NCBI GenBank assembly: GCA_038373885.1
Contig: JAWZYV010019947.1
Span: forward strand, 310,001-374,000
From: Cheiracanthium punctorium
Taxonomy: Eukaryota; Arthropoda; Arachnida; Araneae; Cheiracanthiidae
Reading direction: 5' to 3'
DNA: 64,000 bases
The translations under genes were made by a program, and so were the position numbers. Shown here in pieces: positions 53,840-64,000 of the stretch. Each line of letters begins with the position of its first letter. Within the stretch, counting starts at the first letter, position 1. The notes below the pieces were generated by a model. It searched no databases. It had not been told where the DNA came from and worked only from the letters and a program-made list of their open reading frames with translations.

Positions 53840-56630
53840 AATGTGCTCATCAGGGTAAAAAGCAAAATATGATGGATTTCAATGGTCGCTGTTTATAAAA
53901 TTATGTAACTTTCTAGAAGGTAAATTTAAGAAACGTTTTTGAATTGTATTGAATTATTGTGGATAAAACTTGTGGATTCTGGTGTCTATTAGAGTACTTC
54001 TTTCACTGGAATACTTAATTAATGATTGCAATTTTGAGTTTTTTAAACAACCCCATGTTTTGCTTATTTAAAGCTCTAGTGGATGTAAGATTATTTAAAT
54101 GTTTTGAATAGAATTAAAAATCATTTTCATATAGATAACGTCGAATAAAATGTTACAACTTAAACTCACGGAATCCAAAATCATAACTTAATAGTTTTAC
54201 TGATTTATTTTAATTAACAAATTTGCATTGCATAAGTCGATTGCATACTTATTTCAGCTCGTTAAAATAATTTTCAACACCTCTATTTTGAATATACAGG
54301 AAGTATGTTTACACAGTTATGACATTAGAATAATTCTGATACACAGGTGACAGCATCGATATTGACGCTTTCACAATATACAAATTTTCTAAATGCTATT
54401 TTAGCCTTACTCTGGATTACTCTGGAAAGTTTTGAAAGGTATAATAAATGTACTTGAGTTCTAATTAAATTACAAAGCATTATTCTGCATTCAAAATTCA
54501 GATAAAGCTAGGTTTTACTAGTAATTAATATCTGTGGTAAACGGGGAAAAATTTGCGTTGAGCAGATACGGAAGAGAAAGTACTAACAAGTATTTATTTT
54601 CCTAAACAATACCCGGACATGTATCCCAACAATGATGAATGTTGTTCCCAGTTTACTCTTACGCAAAACAATGCCTCAGTTTAGCAACTACATGGATAAA
54701 GAAAAGTACAGACTAATAATATTTAGCTTAAATAGCGATTATATATGTATCGTAGAATTCTTTAAGGAATGTCAGTTGTTTTAAAGTATAAGTAATTTTG
54801 TGGAAAATAATAAACATATCAAAAAATAAAAATGATAGAAACGCTCTTTTAAAATTATTTTTCTAAACATTATGGTATAATTAAAACGTGTTTTGTAATT
54901 AAAATTGTTGTATGTTATTAGTAAAATGTTTGTATTTCTTTCTTGGTGCGTCTTTTTTCTAGCTTTTTTGTCATTCTTAATTTCCATTCATTGATTTTGT
55001 TCGTTCAGGTATTTGAGTAGTATTTTATATTTTTGCGGTAGTTCAATTAACTTTAATAAAGCAGGTCCGATTGGAAATTGTAAATATATGCCTGTAATGT
55101 GGGCAGTGATTCGTACTACCCAAATAATCAGCCATAAAAAATATAAGTGCGCTACAGAAATGCAATCTCACCTACCAAGAAAATCGGAAATACAAGACTT
55201 AATATTTTTAAGTCAACAATATAAAATATGATGTAAAAAAATTATGTAAAGTTTTCAGTTATCAGAATTTGTCTATTTATGTAAGAAAAAGTATTATTAA
55301 TATACATGAAAATTATAATATTAATAATTTTTTTAAATATTTCAAAATGTTAATTTTTAATATCAATAGTATTTTGCTGTTATGTTCTATCAAGAATGTT
55401 TATTTCCAATGACAATTTCCACAAGTACAAAATAAATATTCGATTTCACTGGAATATATCAAAACTTTTTATTTACAAAGCTATACAACCGAATTTAAAA
55501 GATTCAAACTGATATAGCTGATTTTTAGCTTGGGTACGCAAAATAAAAAATAAAATTGCTCTAGAAGTTAATTTTTTTTTCTGATTCATTGTTCATGGAA
55601 AATATTTTCATTTCTAGGTGTCATATTAACATGTGTAATCGAGCGATGTTTTTTAACTCTGATTTTAATTATTTTAATACATTTTTAGGAAACTTAATTT
55701 CTATTAAGCTCATTTAGTTTAAGAACTTTATTAAAGAGACTGAATACGCTTAAAATTTCTCAAAATTCAACTTACAAAGAATACCTATTAAGGGCTTTAT
55801 ATTTCAGAATGTTTTAAAGAAACCCCATAAAGCATTCAGTTTACAGCTGAAAATGTTTGTAATCAAAATCAGTGCTTAGAAAAAGTTCCTAGGAAAAAAA
55901 ATTAAATATACAACTTGTCAGTCCAGCTTGGGGAAAAGCACACTCACACAGTGAGGTACAATTGCCATTATAAAGAGTGATTGAAAATTCATCATCAGTA
56001 TTTAGTAGGGGGGGGGGAGGGATTAGGACAATACGACTGTTTTATCCCAAACAGCACATAAGCTTAAATCAAGCTTGATATTTCTTTGAATTTGACATAT
56101 TAATACAAGCTTCACAGTTCAATTCATTTTAAGCTTGCAGCAAGCTTGGAGTCAGATAATAAATAGTCAGATAAGTCATTTGAACTGTCAAGATTGAATA
56201 CAACTTGATTACTGCTTGATTTGGAAAGCCACATCCACATAACAAATAATCTATCATCAGTCATAAATGTACTTGACCATAGAATTAAAATAAAGATTCT
56301 ATATTTCCAAATATTGAAATTCTTCAAAATAAAATACAATTATACTACGAAATTGATTTCAAAATCTGTCGTTTGTATCGATTTTGGCCAGTATTGCTCA
56401 ACATGAGTGTCGCGATATTGAAAAATTTTAAAAAGTGTGCTGCTTTTAAGTTTATATTATGCTTATTTCCCTATTAGTAGAGTCTATAAATCACACATAA
56501 CATTATTTTAATTTTGATTCATCCCATGGAAAAATAAAAGAAACAGATCATCGGCCACTGATCGATCTCACCGGAAAACGACGTGATAACCATAACAGTC
56601 ACTTCAAACTTTAGTCATATCAGCGCAACT
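53840..56630. other. Long AT-rich stretch without genes
   Basis: About 2.8 kb. A G10 run lies near 56008, and a short aagctt/aagcttg cluster recurs at 56060-56220. Frames at 54781, 55013 and 56124 have no known domains. Confidence 0.5.
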
Positions 56631-56634
56631 CAGG

Positions 56635-56937
56635 TTGTCTGAGTGGTTAGGACGCTGGCTTCCCAAACCTTAGGTACCAAGTTCGATCCCAGCCGCGGAG
56701 TCAGTGGTATAGCTATGGAGAGGAGGCTGGTTAGGGATTGACAACCCCTCCCATGAGGAATTTCTTTGTCATACAAAATGTATTTTCTTCAGTCTCTAGT
56801 CACCGAGTTAGTCTTGGTGGGTATGTGTCATTGGTAAAACACACAAAACTCGCTGCTAAGTATCCCACACCCTCTTAAAATACACAGGAGACCAAAGAAC
56901 ACTCGTGTCTTCCACCAGAAAATGATAGATGGATATC
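56635..56937 (+). mobile_element. tRNA-derived SINE, second family
   Basis: The head is tRNA-like: ttgtctgagtggttaggacg (box A), then aagttcgatccc (box B) about 40 bases later, as in Leu/Ser-class tRNAs. A 7-bp direct repeat actcagg flanks the unit (56628-56634 and 56938-56944), and the 3' end is a gatagatggata-type simple tail. The body is unlike that of the SINE at 9117. Confidence 0.78.
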
Positions 56938-57001
56938 ACTCAGGATTTTGATTCTTATGCATATAAATCAATGACTCTAATTTATATTAGTAATATTTTA
57001 A

Positions 57002-57397
57002 CCCTTTGAAGCGCAACCCTTTCCCAATGCTGCTCGCGCACAGCCAGCTGTCGTCAAAAAAGGGTCTCTAGATCTGTGGCACGCGATGAACGTTTCGATA
57101 GTCCGCCTTCTTGCTGGTAGTTAAGTTGAGCGATGGCAACGGCTGCCCTTTTTTCAGCATTGGGCAATCTATCCTGCTGTTATCGCATTCTTACATTTTT
57201 CAGCAGATGTCAGTGCTGTTACAAATAACCGTGACCATTTTTTTACGGGAAATGACGTGCTGAAAAGTAAAGGATTCTCGTGGAGCTATGCCACCCGCAA
57301 CTATTTTTATACAAATCCAATCTATTATTCGTGACTGGCAACAGTCAAAACGTCAGAGTTTGGTGTTCCCAGAGCGGGATCACTGCGCGTTAAAGGG
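57002..57397. mobile_element. piggyBac-like MITE, reverse orientation, one arm deleted
   Basis: TTAA at 56998-57001 and 57398-57401. The ends are ccctttgaagcgcaaccc and, read inward, ccctttaacgcgcagtg. Relative to 50156 it is inverted and lacks most of the outer palindrome arm: the jump cccaatgctg|ctcgcgcacag at about 57030 marks the deletion. The 95-bp right arm and the unique arm remain. Confidence 0.87.
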
Positions 57398-57404
57398 TTA
57401 ATAA

Positions 57405-59920
57405 AACTGAAAATACAACATTTTTTTGTTTTATTAAATCTAAAGAAATGGATTTTCAGAATAAAAAAAATTAGCTTAATCTCTCAAAGACTCATTTTGA
57501 ATACTGTCTAGTTGGAAATGCGGTGCAAGACTGTAGCTGTCTCAAAGATTACTTTTTCAACGTTCACATTTGAAAATGGAATAAAGGTGTATAAATTTTT
57601 GGGGAAACATTTAATCACTTTCTTTCTCAAGAGCATTGCCAGTGCGCTTCAGTTTAATAAAAAGGAGAGTTGTTTTGACTCCCGAATTGAAAACTTTATG
57701 TTTGGAGTTTTATTAAAAAGTCTTATATCAAATGCTTTTTCTGAAAGAGACGTTTTGCTCAAGGGGACTGAAAGATGTCGTACAGACTATGCTCACATGA
57801 TAAACGCGGAAACCTTAGATATAAAGAATTGTTAGAAAAAAAATATAGTGTTATGCAACAATTTTTGATAAAGATTTGTTTTGGAAGGTCAGAGAAGGAA
57901 GGGTTGTTTAGAGATTTTAACTAAACATAAGGAGAATTTTTTTCATCAAATATTATCACGTATTACTTTAATGCCCTGACCGGACGTGGAGGAGGTCGAA
58001 AAGGGTATATAAATAATCTACCATTTCTAGACTAAAGAATAAAAATGTGCTTTCTAGAAAAAACTTTGTACAATAAATATTTTTTTATACTATTACACTG
58101 TTTCATAATTTATAAACTAACTTAAGCAATTGAAACTATGATATTAATAAAACATTAATGAAGTATTTAGATCAAAACAGGCTTAAATTAAAATAAGTTA
58201 CCGGTGAAACTCGAATTGACCTCCCAAAGCATGTTTTACTAAGTTAAACACACTGATATATTATTTATTTTCAATATTCAAGTTACTGCTTCATAAACGC
58301 ACAAACAAATACAGATGAGTTCAACCGTTTGGTTTGAAAATTAGCTAAGAAAAGATAGTACAGTTTATTGTAAAATGTTGGTAAAAAATGATTCCAGAAA
58401 ATGCTCATGGAGTAGGTAATATATGAGAGATACTTCTCAGGAAATATATTAAAACAAGTTCTAATGAAATTATTTGATATAATTCGAAGCAATTTACTAA
58501 CAGGAGAAAAAAAACGGAATATAGTCAAACGCATTTTTTTCTCTTTCTCGCTTTTTCTTTTTTTAAAAATGCTATTATGTAATATTTTTAGAAGGACGCA
58601 TAAACTATGCGTGTACGTTATCCAGTTTCGTGTGAATTATTAACATCCAGAAAATTCTCATTTTGCTTTCTTGTAAAAACCTTGTACAATAGCGAGGCAA
58701 CTACTAAATTTATTATAATTAAATTCGCATATTATGAACAAAATATGTTGAATCAATTAGCTTTGTATGCATAGCATACACTTAGAAATGCTTTAAGGAA
58801 TTTAAATTTCAAAGAAACACAACTTACACCAAGAATTACCATAACTGTTGTTTAATAGCATTCTTCTGCAGATAGTTTACTTATAATGTAAGGAAACTGT
58901 AAAACAATCCTTTAAATGTTTAGTTAGTGTTATCGCATTTAATTAAAATTCTTCTTTCACCGGGGAATTTTGAGTGTAATTACCTGAAACGTATTCTTTA
59001 AATGCATTTCTGTAAAGAAAAAATATATAGATTTTTAACTCTTCATACAAAATTTTTGCATTGTGTTTTAAGTTATTGAAAATGAAAAAGTCCTCTTTCG
59101 TAATGGGCTCTTAAGTGGTTCTCATAAATTTGAACGAAATAATGACAAGGAATAAAGCATCCTTGTCATTATCATTAAGCATCGGTTGTTGCGAAAAATA
59201 TTAAAAAGAAACTGTTGTAATCTTCATGTTTATGATCGGCAAACAATGTACTCTCTTAAGATCAAAATTAGTGAAATCATTATTTAAAAATTGAGTTTAC
59301 AGAAATTTTCAAAATATTTTCAATGCATTTTGTTTTTATTTTGCTCTTTGTAAGGATCGACTCATTTGTAATAGTTAAATAAAGTAGGAAGAACCTTCAA
59401 TCATCGCAAAGGGATGGAAATTCAAACATGTTTTAGAGTGCATTACATTAAAACCTCTAATTAGTTTAAACACTCCACTTATTATTCGCTCGTGAGAGAG
59501 AGAAAGCCTGTAAAAAAATTTCTCAAATTCTTAAAGCTCCTCTGAGAAAAGTAACAAAACATTATGAAGCACATAAAACTTATTTGTTCACAAAAACCTA
59601 GTAATTAATTAATTTAAAAGCAGAGAATTATTCATGCAAGATAAATATTTCTGTATTTTATTCAAAAATTAAATATTGTCATTTGAGACTTTTTTAAAGT
59701 GTTACTAAATATTATCTTATTTGATAATTTTAGCTAATTTTTATAACTTAAAGAGATAGGGTCGACAAATATAGTATTAAAAATATGAATATTTAAACAA
59801 AAAATGATATAGTATTAAAATAATTTTAATAAAGAAAAATGTGGAAATGCAGAATATAAAGAATTGAAAACTGCATTTCAAATATATCGCAAAAGTCTTA
59901 TTTTTAACGGAGGTAAAACT
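57405..59920. other. Long AT-rich stretch without genes
   Basis: The 107-codon frame 57512-57835 has no recognised domain, composition bias or splice context, so I do not call it. A TATA-like gggtatataaata at about 58002-58014 follows a short GC-rich patch, but no transcript evidence can be read. Confidence 0.45.
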
Positions 59921-59930
59921 GAAATGCAGT

Positions 59931-60121
59931 TAGGGTTGGACGCGAGACGAGACAGAGATTTGCTTCTTTTTTGAGAGACGAGACAGAGATTTTCTTCTTT
60001 TTTGAGAGACGAGACAGGCATTTTTAACATTACGATGTAGGGATTTTGCGAGACGAGACATAGCTTTTAGGCTGTTTTGGTAAACGCGAGACGCCAATTT
60101 CCCGTCTCGCGTCCATCCCTA
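59931..60121. mobile_element. hAT-type MITE (191 bp), perfect 8-bp duplication
   Basis: The repeat aatgcagt is identical at 59923-59930 and 60122-60129. The ends are tagggttggacgcgagacg and, read inward, tagggatggacgcgagacg. The interior holds three imperfect repeats of gagacgagacagagattt then cttctttt (unit about 36 bp). It is the same family as the nested copy at 21217-21369. Confidence 0.92.
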
Positions 60122-60199
60122 AATGCAGTTTCAAAAAATAATAGATCAAACTCACCATTTTAAGGATTCGTGCAGTACACTTCTTAAACAGTGTCATTA

Positions 60200-60640
60200 C
60201 CCATACAACAATCATGTTGACAGTGACGTAGTGGTGACGCTACATTTCGTCAATTCGTCACATCATATAAATTTGATGTAAATACTCCCCTTCTGTGACG
60301 TCTCTTTGTGCCAAACATGTGACATCGCAGTGTAAGTGATAGACAAAATGTGACATCTCTTTCTGAGAAATGTGTAACGTTGCAAATTCTCCGTGTATAG
60401 CCTTATCCGTGTAGGTCATCATAGTGACCTACGTGACCTCATATATGACGTACATGGTGGCCCTCATATGACGTCACAAAAACTGTCCCAGGCGGTCATT
60501 TTTCCGTTGAAACAACCCCTTTGCGAGACTGCGAGTACACATACTGTCACATGAAGTCACAATGTGACATGTATGCTTATATGCTGCGACATCACAGTGC
60601 AATATGGGTATGTATAAGTCAGTTTCAGCAGCGAAAATTA
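60200..60640. promoter_or_regulatory. Cluster of GTGAC motifs, CRE and AGGTCA half-sites
   Basis: About a dozen GTGAC/GTCAC motifs lie in 440 bases. AGGTCA at 60413-60418 faces TGACCT at 60425-60430, and a second TGACCT at 60434-60439 makes a direct repeat with a 3-base gap. A perfect CRE, TGACGTCA, is at 60469-60476. These resemble nuclear-receptor and CREB/ATF binding sites. It could be an enhancer or simply a repeat with this motif; no gene is visible beside it. Confidence 0.35.
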
Positions 60641-60649
60641 ATCACCTGA

Positions 60650-61035
60650 TATGGATGAGTCATGCCTTATCTAAAACTTGCTATTAATTTTGATCACAAA
60701 GCCACCGATTTTCAAAATTATGAAACACAAAGTTTAAACATTACATTTACTCTTTTAAAGATGGGAAAATTAAATCTATATTATACAAATGGACTTATTT
60801 TTCTTATGTTTTTGAAGTAAATCAAATCAGAAAGCGATGCACGGAATATGAGAACAAGGTGTTTTTTTAAAGGTGTAAAATAGCAATAAATATTTTATAC
60901 AGTAGAGTCTCTCTGTAACGAAACATTCCCTATAGAGAAAATTTCGTTGTACGGACATTAGAGATTTTTGCAGTTATTTAAGTAAATATTGCAAGCTTAT
61001 TATTAAGTTCGACTTGTTCAAAAGCGTTTGATTAT
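60650..61035. other. No gene; one orphan pogo-like end
   Basis: After TA (60898-60899), cagtagagtctctctgtaac then gaaacattcc is a pogo/Tigger-like terminus with about 85 bases of related DNA. Nothing else is supported. Confidence 0.45.
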
Positions 61036-61047
61036 GACTTTCAATTA

Positions 61048-61244
61048 GCCCGACCAGTGGCCGAGCGCATGGCGCTCTGAACTAGGAAGACGGAAGGTGA
61101 CTGGTACAAAATCAGCTCGCGTCCACCCATCTAACCGTTCGGAGTTTTCCGTGGTTTCCTTCGAAACTTTGAATCAATACAGGGCACCCCACCCAAAGAC
61201 CTAGATCCCCAGTGTAGCTAATTGGCCTTAATCCCACAACATGC
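61048..61244 (+). mobile_element. tRNA-derived SINE with 10-bp duplication
   Basis: ctttcaatta is identical at 61038-61047 and 61245-61254. The 197-bp unit has a tRNA-like head (cagtggccgagcgcatggcg, then ctggtacaaaatc), then the body taaccgttcggagttttccg shared with 9117 and 13745. The head differs from those copies, so this is a related subfamily or a head-swapped form. It ends 22 bases before the Helitron. Confidence 0.82.
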
Positions 61245-61265
61245 CTTTCAATTAAAAGTAAATTA

Positions 61266-62557
61266 TCTCTCTATTCTAAAAAAAAGTAAAGGCCGCTGTC
61301 AAAAGCTTGTCAGCGTATCTCCTCCTAAACCGTGGGGGTTTGAGTTTCGACTAAGGTGCCCACAGATTCGAAAAATTCCGAGGAACCTGCTAAGCTGGTT
61401 TAAATTTCGAAAATCGAATTATTTTAGAAGATATTAATAAAAAATTGAAAAAATAAACCGAATGGTTGCCAGATTTGGCATAAAATCATTCATTCCTTTG
61501 CAACAAAGCGTTTCCAAGTATCTAGAATCGCGTGAAATTTACAAACATGAGTTAGAATTACGCCCATTTTACGCCAAAATAAAAACTATATGAAATAAGT
61601 AACTCAAAATGTGTTACACAAAGTTGACAATTTTCAAATAGTAAGTTCGCTTAGACAACAGGAGTTTAGAATTAGCGATTATTCGTTTTTCCAAAACAGA
61701 ATAACTAATATCTAGAAAATGAAAAATAATTAAAATGCAGATTATTTTAAAGCCGGTTCTCGTCCAGCTGGATTATTTGCTACCAGTAGAAATATTTGGC
61801 GGCGTTAACTATTCCATTATAGCAGTTACAGTACACTTTGGATATTTGCTAGCGCGACGAGATGGTATAATTCGTGGTGCTAAGTACGCCAATCTGCAAA
61901 CGATTATGTAAATGAAAATATGGATAACGGTTTTCCGGTAACCTTACATGAACAGTAATTATAGGTTGTGAGCATGTGTAAATCGCCAAATAATGAAAAG
62001 TCGCCATTGGCGGCAAGCTATCCTATCTGTTCCGTAGCTTTTATTAACTTTACATGTACGCAAGTCGCCAAATAATGAAAAATCGCAATGGGTGGCAAAT
62101 TCGAAGGGTGTCCAATAGGTTTTACATTATTAAAAATACAGCTGAAACAGATATTCTGATTTTATTATGCTTTAGCTCCTAATTAATATAACTTTTGAAT
62201 GGCAACATTGAAAATCATTGTGTTTCTGAAGAGTGCAAATAATTTTTCCAGCGATTATAAGCGGAGTCTGCACTCCAGATTTAGTATAGCTCAGGACCCG
62301 TACAACACGGATTCCCATAACAAAATATCTTCCGTGTTATGAGGGGGAGGGGGGTCTACTGTAGTGTGAAGTTTAAATTTTTATGTACCAATGAACATGC
62401 AAGAACCAAGCAATGTGTAGCTCAGTAACATTCTATCTGATCCAATCTTCGGGTTTTGTCTGTTGAAATTATGGCTTTTTTACGAATAAGCCTGATTAGG
62501 GGCCGAATGCCTCATACGAAAAGCGAGCGTAGCGAGTCTGGGGGCCTTGGCCCCTAG
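61266..62557 (+). mobile_element. Non-autonomous Helitron, complete (plus strand)
   Basis: Preceded by A (61265), it begins TCTCTCTATTCTAAAAAAAA and ends ctgggggccttggcccCTAG, followed by T. GGGGCC-TT-GGCCCC forms the terminal hairpin. The 1292 bp matches 40466-41754 along its whole length in inverted orientation. There is no Rep/helicase frame. The base after CTAG is the first base of another Helitron 5' end. Confidence 0.92.
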
Positions 62558-62960
62558 TCTATATAAATAAAGCAAAGTGTAAACTGTCTGTTAGTTAGTT
62601 AGTTTGTCTGTGTCTCGCGTAACTCCCAGACGGGTGATCGTAGACCTACCAAATTGTGTATGGAAATTCTAAAGGACGGGTACCGACATACCTCGAAGCA
62701 ATTTTTTCGAAATTCGAATAATTTTAGGAGATATCGATAAAAAACGTGTCGCAAAAGGCTAATTTCTGCTCTCTGTCATTTCGTAATTGTAACCTTGCAG
62801 TGGAAAGAGGGAGAAATTAGCTGTCTAGGTTGTCATATTTGGCAAGTTTATTAAATGATTCAGACTCTGGAAGTAAAATTAAAAGAATAACGATTTTTTT
62901 AATATTAAATTATTTGTAAGGTTATTTTTTAATTAAAGTATCGTGCGCATGTGAAATCAG
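62558..62960 (+). mobile_element. Second Helitron, 5' part
   Basis: TCTATATAAATAAAGCAAAG is a typical arthropod Helitron 5' start, followed by a gttagttagttagttt repeat and tcgcgtaactcccagacggg. Farther in, ttcgaataattttaggagat is related to ttcgaaaatcgaattatttt of the first Helitron, showing shared ancestry. Its 3' end is not seen before 63400 and may be lost. Confidence 0.65.
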
Positions 62961-62964
62961 AGGA

Positions 62965-63400
62965 GGAATTAAATGTTTTATACTCAAAATAAAAATAGGA
63001 TCTGGAAATTTTCCGAGACTAAAACGTGCAACTTTTTAATTTGGCAACAAATAATATGGTTGATATGCGATTTTGAGGAGATGTGATTCTCTCGCCTAGC
63101 GCTATTTATCATCTGCTTCTGCTACTTGAATTATGAATACACCTGAATGACTTTTTAAACTTTATTTCAGTTCGAATTGTGCATTTTTCTGCTCAGCTTT
63201 TTCCATCTATTTCTAATGTATTACATCCAGAAAAAGGATGTTAGAAATATCCATTTTAATTGTGTTTAATTACACTCATCAATAACGATATACTTTCCAA
63301 CTTAATGGAATAAGGAAAGAAAATAGGGAAGACCCATGGATTATAATACGCTTTTACATAGCGCTTTAGTGCGTATTTAAAGGTATCTAAAGGTGCGAAT
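62965..63400. other. No recognisable feature
   Basis: AT-rich DNA, possibly diverged interior of the second Helitron. No frames of interest. Confidence 0.4.
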
Positions 63401-63409
63401 TTAAAGGTA

Positions 63410-63770
63410 AGGTATCGAGATGAAATCCTAGACTCCATTGTGAAACTGTACGCTGCAGCTGTTCGTCCTCCTTTTGCTTTAATGGGCAATGAACGTCCCA
63501 AGAGCTCATAGAGCTGCTATCGTTGACGACTTTCTGGTGAGTGAACTCGTATGCAGTGCGCGTATAGGATTGCGAGTATGGAGTGGTCGGCTTACTCGGA
63601 CTTTAATCCAACTGAAAATCTTTGGGATGCCCTCGGCCGTGCTGTATGAAATGTTTCCCACTTCCAGGCACACTCAGAGATTTAGAAACTGCCCTACAGT
63701 AGGAATGGCGGTTACTGGATTTTTTCGGTGGTTGATCACCTCGTAATAAGCGTTATCTCACGTTGTATAC
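63410..63770 (+). pseudogene. Tc1-type transposase C-terminal fragment
   Basis: In three frames the sequence encodes RYRDEILDSIVKLYAAAVRP, then FALMGNERP, AAIVDDFLVSE, then WSGRLTRTLIQLKIFGM in a shifted frame, the decayed segment between the second catalytic Asp and the Glu motif of a Tc1 transposase. The 3' flank gtggttgatcacctcgtaat matches the reverse of 22605-22640, linking it to the minus-strand fragment at 22600-23050. Termini not found. Confidence 0.72.
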
Positions 63771-63774
63771 TTTG

Positions 63775-64000
63775 TATGAAGGTGAAGGGTGTTCACATAC
63801 TCTATTAATGCCAGTTTTTGTGGCTTGTTTTGCATTTAAACATCATTTTGTTAATGACTTAAGTATGGCGTCATCTTATAATCTATGAAAATTCAATATT
63901 TTTTAATATCGGTTTGTAAATCTTTGTTTTGTTTCATGAATAAACACAGAGCTACTAATTTGCAGCAGCATTTCGTGTCAATCACAGCAATACTTGTCCA
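63775..64000. other. Right edge, no feature
   Basis: AT-rich DNA that may include the decayed 3' untranslated part of the Tc1 fragment. Nothing else is supported. Confidence 0.45.

Noticed and set aside
56635..56710. Functional Leu/Ser-type tRNA gene
   Set aside because: A and B boxes are good, but there is no terminator T-run directly after, the unit continues for 230 bases, and direct repeats flank the whole SINE.
57512..57835. 107-codon plus-strand frame
   Set aside because: No recognisable motif, no flanking splice sites or homologous repeat; a frame this long is plausible by chance in 64 kb.
58002..58014. TATA box promoter
   Set aside because: Match is good but such strings are common in AT-rich DNA, and no downstream exon or LTR structure was found.

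Overview
This is AT-rich eukaryotic nuclear DNA with no bacterial features: no operons, ribosome binding sites, CRISPR array or phage genes. The mix of Tc1/mariner, hAT, piggyBac-like and Helitron elements, tRNA-derived SINEs and a 5'-truncated LINE, separated by kilobases of featureless AT-rich DNA, fits a large arthropod genome. The style of the intact Tc1 transposase and the degenerate pogo-like and mariner copies makes a spider or other chelicerate my best guess. That is inference; no host gene here fixes the species.

Almost everything recognisable is mobile DNA. The only intact long reading frame is a 346-residue DD34E Tc1 transposase on the minus strand (52010-53050). It sits in a complete element (51874-53282) with terminal repeats and TA on both sides. 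Other coding traces are broken: a second Tc1 element (26388-27969), two further Tc1 scraps (about 22600-23050 and 63410-63770), a pogo-like transposase (9852-10770), a mariner (17084-17660), two mariner-like 3' ends (37441 and 53339), a LINE reverse-transcriptase tail (31720-32274), and a degenerate copy of an arthropod repeat-associated protein family (35540-36870) between inverted termini at 34808 and 37416.

The rest is mostly non-autonomous elements, many with readable target duplications. hAT-type elements with 8-bp duplications lie at 1413, 7850, 11809, 23065 and 59931, plus one at 21217 nested in another element. A TTAA-flanked piggyBac-like family lies at 2579, 20793, 21080, 33696, 37675, 46238, 50156 and 57002. 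Its best copies carry 95-bp self-complementary arms; the pair at 2812-3043 is perfect. Two near full-length non-autonomous Helitrons lie in opposite orientation at 40466-41754 and 61266-62557, the second joined exactly to the 5' end of another Helitron. tRNA-derived SINEs are at 9117, 13745, 56635 and 61048, and a further SINE-like insertion is at 24914. A 65-bp tandem repeat built from three shorter units is at 16440-17040.

Evidence for host genes is thin. There is a 42-bp exon-like block with a start codon and good splice sites (25798-25839), a GC-richer block with NRF-1-like sites and a perfect splice donor (7700-8243), a TATA-box/splice-site arrangement near 5637-6005, and a cluster of CRE and AGGTCA-type half-sites near 60400. 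These could be 5' exons and control DNA of genes whose bodies lie outside the window.
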